This document shows, in pieces, positions 43,386-53,391 of a stretch of DNA of 64,000 bases. The position numbers were made by a program, and so were the translations under genes. Each line of letters starts with the position of its first letter. Positions within the stretch are counted from its first letter, which is position 1. Below the pieces are notes generated by a model. The model did no database searches. It saw only the letters and a list, made by a program, of their open reading frames with translations, and was not told the origin of the DNA. Origin of the DNA: Gammaproteobacteria bacterium (GTDB lineage Bacteria; Pseudomonadota; Gammaproteobacteria; HTCC5015); the NCBI GenBank assembly GCA_028284675.1, contig JANQRI010000008.1:1-64000 (forward strand), read 5' to 3'.

Positions 43386-43520
43386 CTTCTAAAAATTTGG
43401 ATTTTTGTTCGCTGGGTAGGCGCAGGCGCACACAGAAGCGAAGTGTACAAACAGTACATGAGCGCTCGAGTACGCTTGCAACACCGCCAGCGAACAAAAA
43501 GACTATTTTTAGAGCTGCCC
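43380..43520. mobile_element. MITE-like palindromic element 2 (141 bp)
   Basis: Imperfect terminal inverted repeats (GGGTAACTTCTAAAAAT and the inverse of ATTTTTAGAGCTGCCC) enclose a second inverted pair (TTTTTGTTCGCTGG, 43402-43415, with CCAGCGAACAAAAA, 43487-43500). No coding capacity. It lies between convergent pyrD and the GGDEF-like gene, and its ends contribute the TAA stop of the first and part of the TAG stop of the second. Unrelated in sequence to element 1. Confidence 0.82.
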
Positions 43521-45286
43521 TAAACGTTAACCCGTACGGTATTGCCTTTTGCATCCCGCGCCATAAATAATCCCAGATCCGCACAACGCAATACGGACAG
43601 AAAATCGAGCGTGGATTTACTCAGACAGGATACACCAATACTGACGGTTACATTGGTTTTATAGCCGTCGACCATTAATACGCTTTTCTCAATGGTTTGC
43701 CGCATGTTTTCAGCCATATCTTTTGCAAGTGCGAGCCCCATCGGCAACTGTATTGCAAATGAACCTTTACCATAAGTACCCAGCAATCCCCGGTCTACAG
43801 CACACGTATGTAAAACGCCGGCAACCGCCTCAAAAATTTTCTCTTTGCCGTTCCTGCCATACATGTCAATAAAGTATTCGTGACGATCAAGCTCAACCAA
43901 CAACAGAGAAACAGGCTGACCGCCGGCCTGCAATCGCCTGAAAGTAACCTCAGCCTGCTCAATAAACTCATCGGCGGTTAGCACCTTGAATCCGCCCTTT
44001 TTCGCAGGCGACACAGGTTGTACTGCCTGCGATGGCGGTTGCTTCACAACCGTACGCTTCTTGCTGATTTTTTCCATCGCAGCCTGTAACCGTGCACTTC
44101 TTTGCGCAAACATGCCATGAAACACCATACTGGAAACCAGGTTCATTTCAAACTCATTGAACGGTGGCCGCTTACGCAGCAACGTCACCACACCATTGAG
44201 TTTCTGCTGGGAGAAAAATGGTATATCCAGGCGATAACCGAAAGAAAGCTCACCCCCGTGTATCGAGGTTTCAAGCAAACCGACATCAGCCTCCCCAACA
44301 TTGATATCCCGGGTTTTTTGCAAATCATTAATCAGAGAACTGCTCCATAGCAGCCTGATTGTTTCGTTATCAGCCAGCTGATCGCGCATCATCAACGGCA
44401 CGATTCGCCCATTAATCACTTTACCAACCGCGGCAGCATCAAAAAACACTATTTTCTTTATATGCTCCAGCATACGGGAATACATTATTTCCGTATCACG
44501 TATCCCTGCCAACTCAATGGTCATCTGCTTTAATGACTTGGCCCAGTCAACCTGCCCACTCACCGGTGGTTGCGCCACTGAAGCAGCCTTGCCGGTGTTT
44601 GCCTGATTTTTAACCGGATAGGGAGGTGATGCCACGGGCAGCTGACGTTGCGAATAAGAAAAGTCTATCCGTAAGCGACGCTCATAAATATATGCGGTCA
44701 GTGTGACGAACACGGCACTTAACAACACCATCGTCAACACTAAAATTGAGTTTGCCGACAATGCTGCCGAAGAGTTCAGCAGGGCCACAATATAAGCGCA
44801 GATAGCCGCCCAGCCGGCCAGGCTTGCAGTAAAAAATATTAACCCGGAAAGCAACCAAAACCAGGTTAATGTCACCAGAATAGCCGTCATGTGCAACTGC
44901 GGGTGCGTTCCCGGCAGCAAACCCACGAATAAGACACCGCCAAAAATAATAATTGTCAGCGGAGCGAGAAATTTACGATATTTTTGATTTGAGCGTATTC
45001 CGTCAGAACAGGAAAATGACAATAGCGCAAACACACCCAAAAAAGCATAGCCCAGATTTGAAGCCAGCGACGCATCAACCAGTGATATCTGACTGATGGC
45101 CAAAACCATGTACATCAACACAAGAAAGCCAAGGCCAATCTGAAATAAATGCGGCTGCATTGCACGTTGCACACTGGCAAACCGGTTTTCCAGAGCCGGG
45201 TCCTTGAACTTCAGACTCACGGGATTATAAAGCACTTGGGATTTTGAGCTTCGCGACATATCCATTTGAAAAATCTGAGCCAGCAT
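43520..45286 (-). CDS. membrane protein with GAF-like and degenerate GGDEF domains
   Basis: About 588 residues. Six hydrophobic helices (first ~190 residues), a GAF-like region in the middle (MYSRMLEHIKKIVFFDAAAVG to MVFHGMFAQRSARL), then a C-terminal diguanylate-cyclase fold (LLLVELDRHEYFIDMYG...VSIGVSCLSKSTLDFLSVLRCADLGLFMA). The active-site signature is GKGSF instead of GGDEF, so catalysis is not expected; a sensor or c-di-GMP receptor role is inferred. The start is uncertain; I use the Met at 45286. Met codons downstream and a TTG at 45328 are alternatives. Confidence 0.85.
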   Translation of the reverse strand: MLAQIFQMDMSRSSKSQVLYNPVSLKFKDPALENRFASVQRAMQPHLFQIGLGFLVLMYMVLAISQISLVDASLASNLGYAFLGVFALLSFSCSDGIRSNQKYRKFLAPLTIIIFGGVLFVGLLPGTHPQLHMTAILVTLTWFWLLSGLIFFTASLAGWAAICAYIVALLNSSAALSANSILVLTMVLLSAVFVTLTAYIYERRLRIDFSYSQRQLPVASPPYPVKNQANTGKAASVAQPPVSGQVDWAKSLKQMTIELAGIRDTEIMYSRMLEHIKKIVFFDAAAVGKVINGRIVPLMMRDQLADNETIRLLWSSSLINDLQKTRDINVGEADVGLLETSIHGGELSFGYRLDIPFFSQQKLNGVVTLLRKRPPFNEFEMNLVSSMVFHGMFAQRSARLQAAMEKISKKRTVVKQPPSQAVQPVSPAKKGGFKVLTADEFIEQAEVTFRRLQAGGQPVSLLLVELDRHEYFIDMYGRNGKEKIFEAVAGVLHTCAVDRGLLGTYGKGSFAIQLPMGLALAKDMAENMRQTIEKSVLMVDGYKTNVTVSIGVSCLSKSTLDFLSVLRCADLGLFMARDAKGNTVRVNV

Positions 45287-45419
45287 AACGATCTTTATAT
45301 AGCTGCGACATGACGTTAATGCAAGCAATCTCAGGTTATTTTGGGATCAACCTCACAGTCCTTAGCGGCAAACTCAATTCTACTGTCATATTTGGACAAC
45401 TTCCAGGGTAGAAGGTAAA

Positions 45420-45944
45420 TCAACCCGCATTATCCTTAACGGCCGAAACAGCATCTGATTTAGCCGCGGCGGCAATTCTGTCTATCACCAACCGGGCAAG
45501 CTCACGTTGCATATCCTGCCTGAGAGCTGCCTCTTCCTCATTGGCAGCGAGCACACCCAGGCGGTCGAATACATAATCCCGTGTTAAGGTGATGCTTTGC
45601 TCGGTAATTTCAAACGGCTCGCTATCGCGAAAAACCCTGAAAGTAACGGTGTAATAAATCTCATATTCAAGCGCAACACCATCCGCACCAACAGACAGTA
45701 CCCGTCTGCCCGAACTCTCTGACAGCGACAACGTTGCGGATTGCTCATCAGGTTGTGCAACAACTATTATTTTCGCCGAACGTAATGCCCGCTTCAGTTG
45801 CCTGACCAGCTCACCGGTCTGATTAGCAGCCTGCACATAAGTTTTGTTCATCTGCGCCGGCATTGCAGGTATTCCCCGCAGGTGAAAGCCGCAACCCCCC
45901 AACAACAAGAGCACAAGCAAAATAGGCAAACTTTGATAACGCAT
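45420..45944 (-). CDS. lptE: LPS-assembly lipoprotein LptE
   Basis: Outer-membrane lipoprotein that plugs LptD during LPS export. 174 residues. Lipobox LLLGGCGFHLRG with Cys about residue 18, the typical LptE N-terminus. The body has the YEIYYTVTFRVF / ITLTRDYVFDRLGVLAANEEE pattern of the family. It follows leuS by 5 bp, the conserved gene order. Confidence 0.95.
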   Translation of the reverse strand: MRYQSLPILLVLLLLGGCGFHLRGIPAMPAQMNKTYVQAANQTGELVRQLKRALRSAKIIVVAQPDEQSATLSLSESSGRRVLSVGADGVALEYEIYYTVTFRVFRDSEPFEITEQSITLTRDYVFDRLGVLAANEEEAALRQDMQRELARLVIDRIAAAAKSDAVSAVKDNAG

Positions 45945-45949
45945 CGCGC

Positions 45950-48400
45950 TTAGACCACAATATTGACGAGCTTACCCGGAACCACAATAATTTTACGAAT
46001 TGGCTTGCCTTCAATGTAACGCTGCACATTTTGATCGGCCAACGCAAGATCCTGATACTCTTGCTTCTGGGCATTGGCCGCAGCCCCAATCTTGGCGCGC
46101 AACTTCCCATTCACCTGCACAACCAGCTCGATAGTATCCTGTTGCAATGCGGCGGCATCCACAACGGGCCATGCACAATCCATCACCAACTCATCATGCC
46201 CTAAAGACTGCCATAAAATATGGCAAACATGAGGTGTAATCGGTGCCAGCATCAATACAACTGCCTCTAGTGCCTGCTGCATTAATGACCGCCCCTGTTC
46301 GGAGTTATCTTTAAACTTATAAAGCTCGTTAACCAGCTCTATATTTGCCGCAACAACGGTATTAAATTTATAGCGCCGCCCGATATCATCACCGGCTTTT
46401 GAAATGGTTTGATGAATTTTACTGTAAACTTGTTTTTGCGCTGCAGTGAAACAGGCAGGGCCTGCAACCCCGCAAACACCCTGATTAATATGCTCGGCCG
46501 CCAAACGCCACAAACGTTTTAGAAAACGATAAGCACCCTCAACACCTTCATCTGACCACTCTAATGACTGTTCCGGCGGCGCAGCGGACATCATAAACAT
46601 ACGCACGGTATCCGCACCGTATTTTTCGATTAATGCCTGGGGATCGACTGTATTGCCTTTGGACTTTGACATTTTGGCCCCACCCTTCAAGACCATGCCC
46701 TGAGTCAATAAACGCTGAAAGGGCTCATCAGAGTCAACCAGGCCAAAATCGCGCATTACTTTATGGTAAAAGCGAGCATACAGTAAGTGTAAAATCGCAT
46801 GCTCAATACCGCCTATGTACTGGTTCACCGGCAACCACTGATTGACCGGCTGACTCAGCATAGCCTGATCACTATCCCGGCAAATATAGCGCGCATAATA
46901 CCAGGACGACTCCATAAACGTATCGAAGGTATCCGTCTCACGGGTTGCCGGCTGACCGCACTTAGGACAGACCGTTTCATAAAAAGACGGCATTTTTTTC
47001 AACGGCGAACCTACGCCGTCAAACTCTACCGACTCCGGCAATACGACCGGCAGCTGATCTTCCGGAACCGGCACATCTCCACAGGACGGGCAGTTAATGA
47101 TCGGTATCGGCGCGCCCCAATAGCGTTGGCGCGAAACACCCCAATCGCGCAATCTATAGTTCAGTTTACGACAGCCTTTAGCGTTTTTCTCCAACCAGCC
47201 GGCAATCGCATCGAAAGCCTCAGCAGAGGTTAAACCGGTAAATTCACCTGAGTTTTTTAACACACCTTTTTCAGTAAACGCCGCAGTCTGTATATCTATT
47301 TCCTGCCCATCAGACGGATACACCACTGGTTTTACAGGCAACCCATATTGTTTTGCAAATTCATAGTCACGCTGATCGTGCGCCGGTACTGACATTACCG
47401 CACCAGAACCATATTCAATCAATACAAAATTAGCGACCCACACGGGCACATGCTCACCGGTAATAGGGTGTGTTGCACTATAGCCCGTCGGCACACCTTG
47501 CTTGTCTACCGTTGCAATATCCGCCTCTGCCAGCTTCCGGTTTTTACAGGTCTGTAAAAATGTTTCAACTTCAGGGTTGTTTTCCGCAACAGTTTTGGCA
47601 AAACCGTGTTCCGGCGCGATCGCCAAATAGGTTACTCCCATCAATGTATCGGGCCGTGTTGTAAACACGGTTAATACTTCATCACTGCCATCAATGCGGA
47701 ATTCGAGCTCTACACCTTCCGAGCGCCCAATCCAGTTTCGCTGCATAGTCTTTACGGATTCAGGCCAGCCTTCCAATTGATCAATCTCAGCAAGCAACTC
47801 CCCGGCATAATCAGTGATTCGTAAAAACCATTGCGGGATTTCACGCCGCTCAACCGGTGCTCCTGAGCGCCAACCTTTACCGTCAATCACCTGCTCATTA
47901 GCCAATACCGTCTGATCAACCGGGTCCCAATTAACGGTCGCGGTTTTTTTGTACGCCAGACCTTTTTCAAACATCCGGGTAAACAACCATTGCTCCCAGC
48001 GATAATACTCCGGTCTGCAGGTTGCCAACTCTTTACTCCAGTCATACGCAAACCCAAGCTGCTGAAACTGTTTGCGCATATGATCAATGTTTTGATAAGT
48101 CCATTCCGCAGGAGGAACCTTATTTTGAATCGCAGCATTTTCCGCCGGCAAGCCAAACGCATCCCAGCCCATAGGCTGAAATACCTGCTTACCAAGCATC
48201 CGCTGGTAACGGGAAATCACATCGCCGATAGTATAATTGCGCACATGCCCCATGTGCAGTTTACCGCTGGGATACGGAAACATAGACAAACAATAAAACC
48301 TTTCAGCTTTATGCGCCATATCCGCTCGAAAGCTTTGCTTTTCTTCCCAAACTTTTTGTACCTGCGGCTCCAGCAGGCCAGGCCGATAATCCAGCTCCAT
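45950..48400 (-). CDS. leuS: leucyl-tRNA synthetase
   Basis: Class I aminoacyl-tRNA synthetase with editing domain, 816 residues. The start is the ATG at 48400 (MELDYRPGLLEPQVQKVWEE) with AGGGG upstream. The HIGH-type motif is KLHMGHVRNYT, the KMSKS motif is GAKMSKSKGNT, the CP1 editing region includes TTRPDTLMGVTYLAIAPEH, and the zinc-like CPSCGD / CPKCGQ pairs are present. Confidence 0.98.
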   Translation of the reverse strand: MELDYRPGLLEPQVQKVWEEKQSFRADMAHKAERFYCLSMFPYPSGKLHMGHVRNYTIGDVISRYQRMLGKQVFQPMGWDAFGLPAENAAIQNKVPPAEWTYQNIDHMRKQFQQLGFAYDWSKELATCRPEYYRWEQWLFTRMFEKGLAYKKTATVNWDPVDQTVLANEQVIDGKGWRSGAPVERREIPQWFLRITDYAGELLAEIDQLEGWPESVKTMQRNWIGRSEGVELEFRIDGSDEVLTVFTTRPDTLMGVTYLAIAPEHGFAKTVAENNPEVETFLQTCKNRKLAEADIATVDKQGVPTGYSATHPITGEHVPVWVANFVLIEYGSGAVMSVPAHDQRDYEFAKQYGLPVKPVVYPSDGQEIDIQTAAFTEKGVLKNSGEFTGLTSAEAFDAIAGWLEKNAKGCRKLNYRLRDWGVSRQRYWGAPIPIINCPSCGDVPVPEDQLPVVLPESVEFDGVGSPLKKMPSFYETVCPKCGQPATRETDTFDTFMESSWYYARYICRDSDQAMLSQPVNQWLPVNQYIGGIEHAILHLLYARFYHKVMRDFGLVDSDEPFQRLLTQGMVLKGGAKMSKSKGNTVDPQALIEKYGADTVRMFMMSAAPPEQSLEWSDEGVEGAYRFLKRLWRLAAEHINQGVCGVAGPACFTAAQKQVYSKIHQTISKAGDDIGRRYKFNTVVAANIELVNELYKFKDNSEQGRSLMQQALEAVVLMLAPITPHVCHILWQSLGHDELVMDCAWPVVDAAALQQDTIELVVQVNGKLRAKIGAAANAQKQEYQDLALADQNVQRYIEGKPIRKIIVVPGKLVNIVV

Positions 48401-48507
48401 AAACAAACGCCCCCTAAGCAGGCATCACAAAGACAGCTTCAAAAGCTGTTACAGAATCAGCCACCCGGAAGAAACGTTCGCGGACCTTATGCAGCATATC
48501 AATCCCG

Positions 48508-49362
48508 TTAAGCTTTCTGTCTGCGAATTTCATTACGTGCATTACAAAGAAACTCGACCAGGAACGCCATTAAAGCACCGGCCAATAAACCCGACAGTAC
48601 ACAAACAGACAATACCATCGGCACTTTTGGGCTGGCCGGTTTAACCGCCAAAGTGGGTTCACGTAACACCTTTGACGGATTGGACTTCAATGTTAAATCG
48701 ATCTGAAGCTCACGATACTCCTTATCCAGAACACCTTTGCGCTCCAACACCTCACCCAGCTCGATCAATAAAAACGAAGCCTGTGTTGAGTCGGAAGCTT
48801 TAAGTGAGTCGATAAGATCAGTCATCTGTTGAACTTTTCGGTTCAATTCATTTAGCTCAGCTGACTTGGCCTCCACCAGTGCACGCTGCGCGGAATAAAC
48901 CGATTTATAACGCTCTGTATGCTCCTGAATAATATTCTCCACAACCCGCTCTAAGTACACTTGAGCATCTTCCGGTGTTCGCGCTGATGCAATCAGTTCA
49001 ACAAGCTTATGTGTTTGCCTGCTCAGTGACACCGTAGCCAGATACGGTAGTTCACGAGGACCTTCAGAATCATCACCTACCCTATACTTCTCTTTGATTC
49101 GCCCCACCAACACGGGCGGATTTTCCATCAGCCCGTCTTCACCGACTTCACCGACCACCAAAACCGCCCGGCTTTGATAAACCGGACCAGCAACCAGCAA
49201 ATATAGCAAACCACTCAACACTATCACGGCAAATACACCGATCATTGTCCACTTTCGTCGTATAATGATCAGAAATAAATCAATAATACTTATTTCACCA
49301 TCAGCTGCCGGAGGCTTATTTATACGCCCGGTTTGCTCATCATGTTCGCGATGCATATTCAT
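48508..49362 (-). CDS. Wzz-type polysaccharide chain-length protein
   Basis: 284 residues. Two membrane helices (about 38-60 and 250-272) bracket a periplasmic coiled-coil region (AQRALVEAKSAELNELNRKVQQM). N-terminal cytoplasmic EISIIDLFLIIIRRKW and C-terminal PTLAVKPASPKVPM-then-helix match the Wzz/polysaccharide co-polymerase family. No tyrosine-kinase domain. Probably sets chain length of an O-antigen or exopolysaccharide. Followed by leuS and preceded by manC, on the same strand. Met at codon 3 is an equally possible start. Confidence 0.88.
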   Translation of the reverse strand: MNMHREHDEQTGRINKPPAADGEISIIDLFLIIIRRKWTMIGVFAVIVLSGLLYLLVAGPVYQSRAVLVVGEVGEDGLMENPPVLVGRIKEKYRVGDDSEGPRELPYLATVSLSRQTHKLVELIASARTPEDAQVYLERVVENIIQEHTERYKSVYSAQRALVEAKSAELNELNRKVQQMTDLIDSLKASDSTQASFLLIELGEVLERKGVLDKEYRELQIDLTLKSNPSKVLREPTLAVKPASPKVPMVLSVCVLSGLLAGALMAFLVEFLCNARNEIRRQKA

Positions 49363-49411
49363 TGGGCCTCATCTATTTTGCCGCACAGAAAAGAAAACAG
49401 GTTCGCACAGC

Positions 49412-50812
49412 CTATCTTCCATATCGATCTTCAAAACGCACAATATCATCCTCGCCCAGATAGCTTCCTGACTGAACCTCTATTAATGCCAGATCTATCG
49501 TCCCGGTATTTTCGAGGCGATGTTTGGTGCCTAACGGAATATAAGTCGACTCATTCTCACTCACCAGGTACTGTTTATCACCACAGGTAACTTTTGCAGT
49601 ACCTTTAACTACAATCCAGTGCTCAGCGCGATGATGATGCATCTGTAAAGACAAACTTGCCCCAGGCTTGACGACAATCCTTTTTACCTTAAAACGGTCA
49701 TCCTCCAAAACGGACTCATAACTACCCCAGGGGCGATAGACCTTTTGATGCAATTTCGCCTCTTCACGGCCTTTATCTTTTAATTCGGCAACCAGTCCTG
49801 AGATACGTTCAGTGGCACTCTTATGTGCAACCAAAACCGCATCAGCAGTCTCAACGATAATATGATCTTTAACGCCTAATACACTAACAAGCCGGCTGTC
49901 AGCCCGCACATAGCAGTTGGAAACATCCTGCAGCAGCACATCTCCGCTGAGCGCATTATTCGCCTCATCTTTGGATTCTGCCTCCCAAAGCGCCTGCCAG
50001 GAACCTAAATCACTCCAATCCGCGCCAAGCGGTACCATTTTGGCGTTTTGAGTTTTCTCCATGACCGCATAATCAATAGACTGACTGGGGCACTTGGAAA
50101 AAACCTCCTCAGGAATACGGGAAAAATCCAGATCAACCTGCAATACCTTATAAGCCGAATGGCTGGATTCATAAATATCCGGGGCATGTGCTTTAAGTTC
50201 CTGCAGATAAGCATCAGCACGGAACATAAAAATGCCGCTGTTCCAATAATAGCAACCCTCTTTAAGATAGCGCTCTGCCGTTGCCAGATCCGGTTTTTCA
50301 ACAAACTGCTCAATGTCAACAACGCCTTTACCGTTTGCTTTTATATAGCCATAACCGGTTTTAGGTTGATCAGGTACAATACCAAATGTAATTAACGCCC
50401 CCTCTGCCGCCGCAGGCTGCCCGGCCTGCACCGCTGTCGCAAATGCCTCCAGGTTTTTGATCAGCTGATCGGAAGGCAGGACCAGCAGAATTGCCTCCGG
50501 ATCGGTAGCCAACGCTTCAAACGCCGCCAGTGCAATGGCCGGCGCAGTGTTCCGTCCAACCGGCTCAATTAATATTTTTGGAGACGCGGCCCCAGCCTGC
50601 CGCATCTGCTCAGCAACCTGAAACCGGTGCTCATTGTTACATACCAAGATCAGCCTGCTATCGGGAGCGACACGAGCGGCTCTGCGCACTGCCTGCTGCA
50701 GCAGGGTTTCCTCTCCGATCAATGAAAGCAATTGCTTGGGGAACGCCGAGCGTGAAACCGGCCACAAACGGGTCCCGCTGCCACCGGACAAAATCACAGG
50801 CGTGATGGTCAT
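49412..50812 (-). CDS. manC: mannose-1-phosphate guanylyltransferase / mannose-6-phosphate isomerase
   Basis: Bifunctional type II PMI-GMP that supplies GDP-mannose for surface polysaccharide. 466 residues. N-terminal nucleotidyltransferase VILSGGSGTRLWPVSR..PKQL and EKPD loop; C-terminal cupin with RPWGSYE, KRIVVKPGASLSLQMHHHRAEHWIVVKGTA and the N/E-rich ending. Lies just upstream of the Wzz-type gene, so the two probably act in one polysaccharide pathway; other genes of that pathway are not in the window. Confidence 0.95.
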   Translation of the reverse strand: MTITPVILSGGSGTRLWPVSRSAFPKQLLSLIGEETLLQQAVRRAARVAPDSRLILVCNNEHRFQVAEQMRQAGAASPKILIEPVGRNTAPAIALAAFEALATDPEAILLVLPSDQLIKNLEAFATAVQAGQPAAAEGALITFGIVPDQPKTGYGYIKANGKGVVDIEQFVEKPDLATAERYLKEGCYYWNSGIFMFRADAYLQELKAHAPDIYESSHSAYKVLQVDLDFSRIPEEVFSKCPSQSIDYAVMEKTQNAKMVPLGADWSDLGSWQALWEAESKDEANNALSGDVLLQDVSNCYVRADSRLVSVLGVKDHIIVETADAVLVAHKSATERISGLVAELKDKGREEAKLHQKVYRPWGSYESVLEDDRFKVKRIVVKPGASLSLQMHHHRAEHWIVVKGTAKVTCGDKQYLVSENESTYIPLGTKHRLENTGTIDLALIEVQSGSYLGEDDIVRFEDRYGR

Positions 50813-50909
50813 TTCAGATAATACCTTAATTTAAGATGATTAAAGCGCGCTATTCTACCGTTTAGCGCTATAAGCGCAAATGAATTAACCTGGCCCGCAA
50901 AACAGATTT

Positions 50910-52409
50910 TCATTCAGGCAGGTTTGCCGACCTGCTTAAAGATCCGAAACGCAACCAAGCCCAGCCCAACACCAGCCCGCTGAGTAACACAATCGGAGCA
51001 TGCCCCAAGCTGATAAACGGGCCCTGCCCTTGATATGGAGTAATCCAGGCATTTAATACATCTACACTGAACTGAGGGCTGACTTCCTTAAGTTCACCCC
51101 GTGGGCCGATAATGGCCGATATACCCGTATTGGTGGATCTGACCATGTAGCGGCCGGCTTCCAGAGCACGCATCCGGGCAATCTCCAGGTGCTGATGCGG
51201 AGCCAGAGAGTCACCAAACCAGGCATCATTGCTTGCATTGACCAAAAAAGCCGCCTCTGGCAACTGCTCACGGAAAACATCCGCATAGGCCGATTCATAA
51301 CAAATGCTTAGCGCGGTCGGATAGCCCGCCAAGTTAATTTTCGAAACCGAATCTCCGGCTGCAATATCAGACATCGGAATTTGAATATACTCTTCCAAAA
51401 AATCGAGCAAGCTGCGGAAAGGCATATACTCACCAAACGGGACGAGCCGCTGTTTATGATAATCCTGCCCAGTGATACCTACTTTATGGAGACTATTGTA
51501 ATAGCGCCTGTTACGAGGATCGTATATAAAAACACCGGTCAGCAGCTCCGTATCCGAGGCCTCAAGCTCTTTATGTAATTGCCGCAGAAACTCATCCACA
51601 CGATGACGGAATGTCGGAATCGCTGTTTCCGGCCAGACAATGATATCGCTGCTGTAATGCGGCCGGCTCAAAAACAAATATTGGTCCAGGCTTACCGAAA
51701 GCTTATCGGGCTGGAGCTTTATCTGCTGCGGAATATTGCCTTGCACCACACTCAGCCGCAAAGGCTCACCCAGTGGCTGGGTCCAGGTGACCTTTGACAG
51801 GCCCCAGCCTCCAGCCAGCAAAACCAGCGACAAAATTACACCGATGATGCGATCACGTGCGCAACCTTTTAGGACCAGTATCAACCCCCCACTCCACGCA
51901 GCGACAACCGCACCGACCGAAAGCACCCCACCGACCGGTGCATATTGCCCAAACCAGGTATCAACCTGACTATATCCCAGTAACAGCCAGGGAAATCCGG
52001 TCAATATCCAGCTGCGCAACCACTCAGCCATCACCCAAAGCGCAGGGAATATCAGCAACATCCGGTAAACCATTGGCAATCGACCGCTTCGGGAAAACCA
52101 GTACCCTAAACCAGCCAAGTACAATGCATTAATCAGAATTAAACCGGCCGCTATTGCCGCGGACAGCATCATGCTCGCAGCGCCGAAATCATGCAGACTG
52201 TTGTACACCCAGGAAACACCGAGGCCAAACATACTTAAACCAAACAACAAGCCTCGAATCAGCGCACGTCGGGCATCCACTCCGTCAACCGACAGTACAA
52301 AAAGAATCAACCCAACCACCGGCAGAATACGCCATTCGAAAGGCGCAAACCCCAGCGGCATTAACAAACCGCTAACAATCGCGATTAAATCTGCCAGCCT
52401 GTCCCGCAT
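50910..52409 (-). CDS. lnt: apolipoprotein N-acyltransferase
   Basis: Adds the third acyl chain to lipoproteins in the inner membrane. About 499 residues: six N-terminal helices, then a nitrilase-type domain with catalytic Glu (VWPETAIP), Lys (YHKQRLVPFGEY) and Cys (LSICYESAY), then a last helix. I use the ATG at 52409; a TTG at 52436, nearer corC, is possible. Together with corC, ybeY, phoH and miaB it forms the conserved cluster. Confidence 0.94.
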   Translation of the reverse strand: MRDRLADLIAIVSGLLMPLGFAPFEWRILPVVGLILFVLSVDGVDARRALIRGLLFGLSMFGLGVSWVYNSLHDFGAASMMLSAAIAAGLILINALYLAGLGYWFSRSGRLPMVYRMLLIFPALWVMAEWLRSWILTGFPWLLLGYSQVDTWFGQYAPVGGVLSVGAVVAAWSGGLILVLKGCARDRIIGVILSLVLLAGGWGLSKVTWTQPLGEPLRLSVVQGNIPQQIKLQPDKLSVSLDQYLFLSRPHYSSDIIVWPETAIPTFRHRVDEFLRQLHKELEASDTELLTGVFIYDPRNRRYYNSLHKVGITGQDYHKQRLVPFGEYMPFRSLLDFLEEYIQIPMSDIAAGDSVSKINLAGYPTALSICYESAYADVFREQLPEAAFLVNASNDAWFGDSLAPHQHLEIARMRALEAGRYMVRSTNTGISAIIGPRGELKEVSPQFSVDVLNAWITPYQGQGPFISLGHAPIVLLSGLVLGWAWLRFGSLSRSANLPE

Positions 52410-52444
52410 ATTGGGAAATGCAGTGCGCACAACCAAAGACGCGT

Positions 52445-53335
52445 CTATTCTTGCGCCAGCGAGCGGTCGGCTGCTTCGGTTTCCTTGCGCCTCACCAATA
52501 AGCGATGGATGCGCCGCGAATCAGCGCCCAACACCTTGAAGTTAAATCCATGAAATTCCATTTCTTCGCCGCGCTTGGGCATATGTCCAAGCTGCCTTAA
52601 GATAAAACCACCGATTGTGTCGAACTCTTCATCATCAAACTCAACATCAAAGTACGCATTAAACTCCTCAATCCCGGTCAACGCCTTTACGATATACTGC
52701 GTTTCATCACATGGCTTTATGTTCTGGTCCTCTTCAGTATCATGCTCATCGGCAATCTCACCTACAATTTGCTCCAACACATCCTCAATGGTGACCAGAC
52801 CCGCAACCCCCCCATACTCATCCACTACGATTGCCATATGATTCCGGCTGGCTCTAAACTCTTTTAACAAAGTATTAAGACGCTTGCTCTCCGGAATAAA
52901 AACCGCAGGTCGAACAATATCGAGAAAATCAAAATCTTTGGAGCTGGCCACAGTAAACTGCAATAAATCTTTGGCCAGCAATATCCCAATAACCTCATCC
53001 TTGCTCTCACCAATCACCGGAAACCTTGAGTGACCGGACGTGGTAACCACACGCAATATGTCATCCATTTGAGCATCATGCTCAACAATAACCATATGTG
53101 AACGTGGAATCATGACATCTCTGACCTGATCTTCCATAACCTCGATCACGCCTTCCATCATGCTTAACGCATACTTGTCCAGCAAATCACGTTGCTCTGC
53201 ATCGCGCAAAAGCGCTAACACCTGGTCACGATCCTGCGGCTCACCAGTGAATGCATCACCAAGCTTTTCCAGCCAACTCTTGTTAGGGTTCTTTTGTTTC
53301 GCAGCTACTTTGCCGCTCTGAGAGTCCTCTGTCAT
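52445..53335 (-). CDS. corC: CorC/HlyC-family CBS protein
   Basis: 296 residues from the Met at 53335 with GGAAGG upstream. Two CBS domains (about 75-200; IPRSHMVIVEHDAQMDDILRV and VFIPESKRLNTLLKEF..NHMAIVVDEYGGVAGLVTIED) and a C-terminal transporter-associated domain (DTIGGFILRQLGHMPKRGEEME). Linked to Mg/Co homeostasis and membrane integrity in related bacteria. Confidence 0.94.
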   Translation of the reverse strand: MTEDSQSGKVAAKQKNPNKSWLEKLGDAFTGEPQDRDQVLALLRDAEQRDLLDKYALSMMEGVIEVMEDQVRDVMIPRSHMVIVEHDAQMDDILRVVTTSGHSRFPVIGESKDEVIGILLAKDLLQFTVASSKDFDFLDIVRPAVFIPESKRLNTLLKEFRASRNHMAIVVDEYGGVAGLVTIEDVLEQIVGEIADEHDTEEDQNIKPCDETQYIVKALTGIEEFNAYFDVEFDDEEFDTIGGFILRQLGHMPKRGEEMEFHGFNFKVLGADSRRIHRLLVRRKETEAADRSLAQE

Positions 53336-53391
53336 AACCTTCCCATCAATCATTCAACAAACAGATAAAATACCCAGGCCTATCGTGTCTT

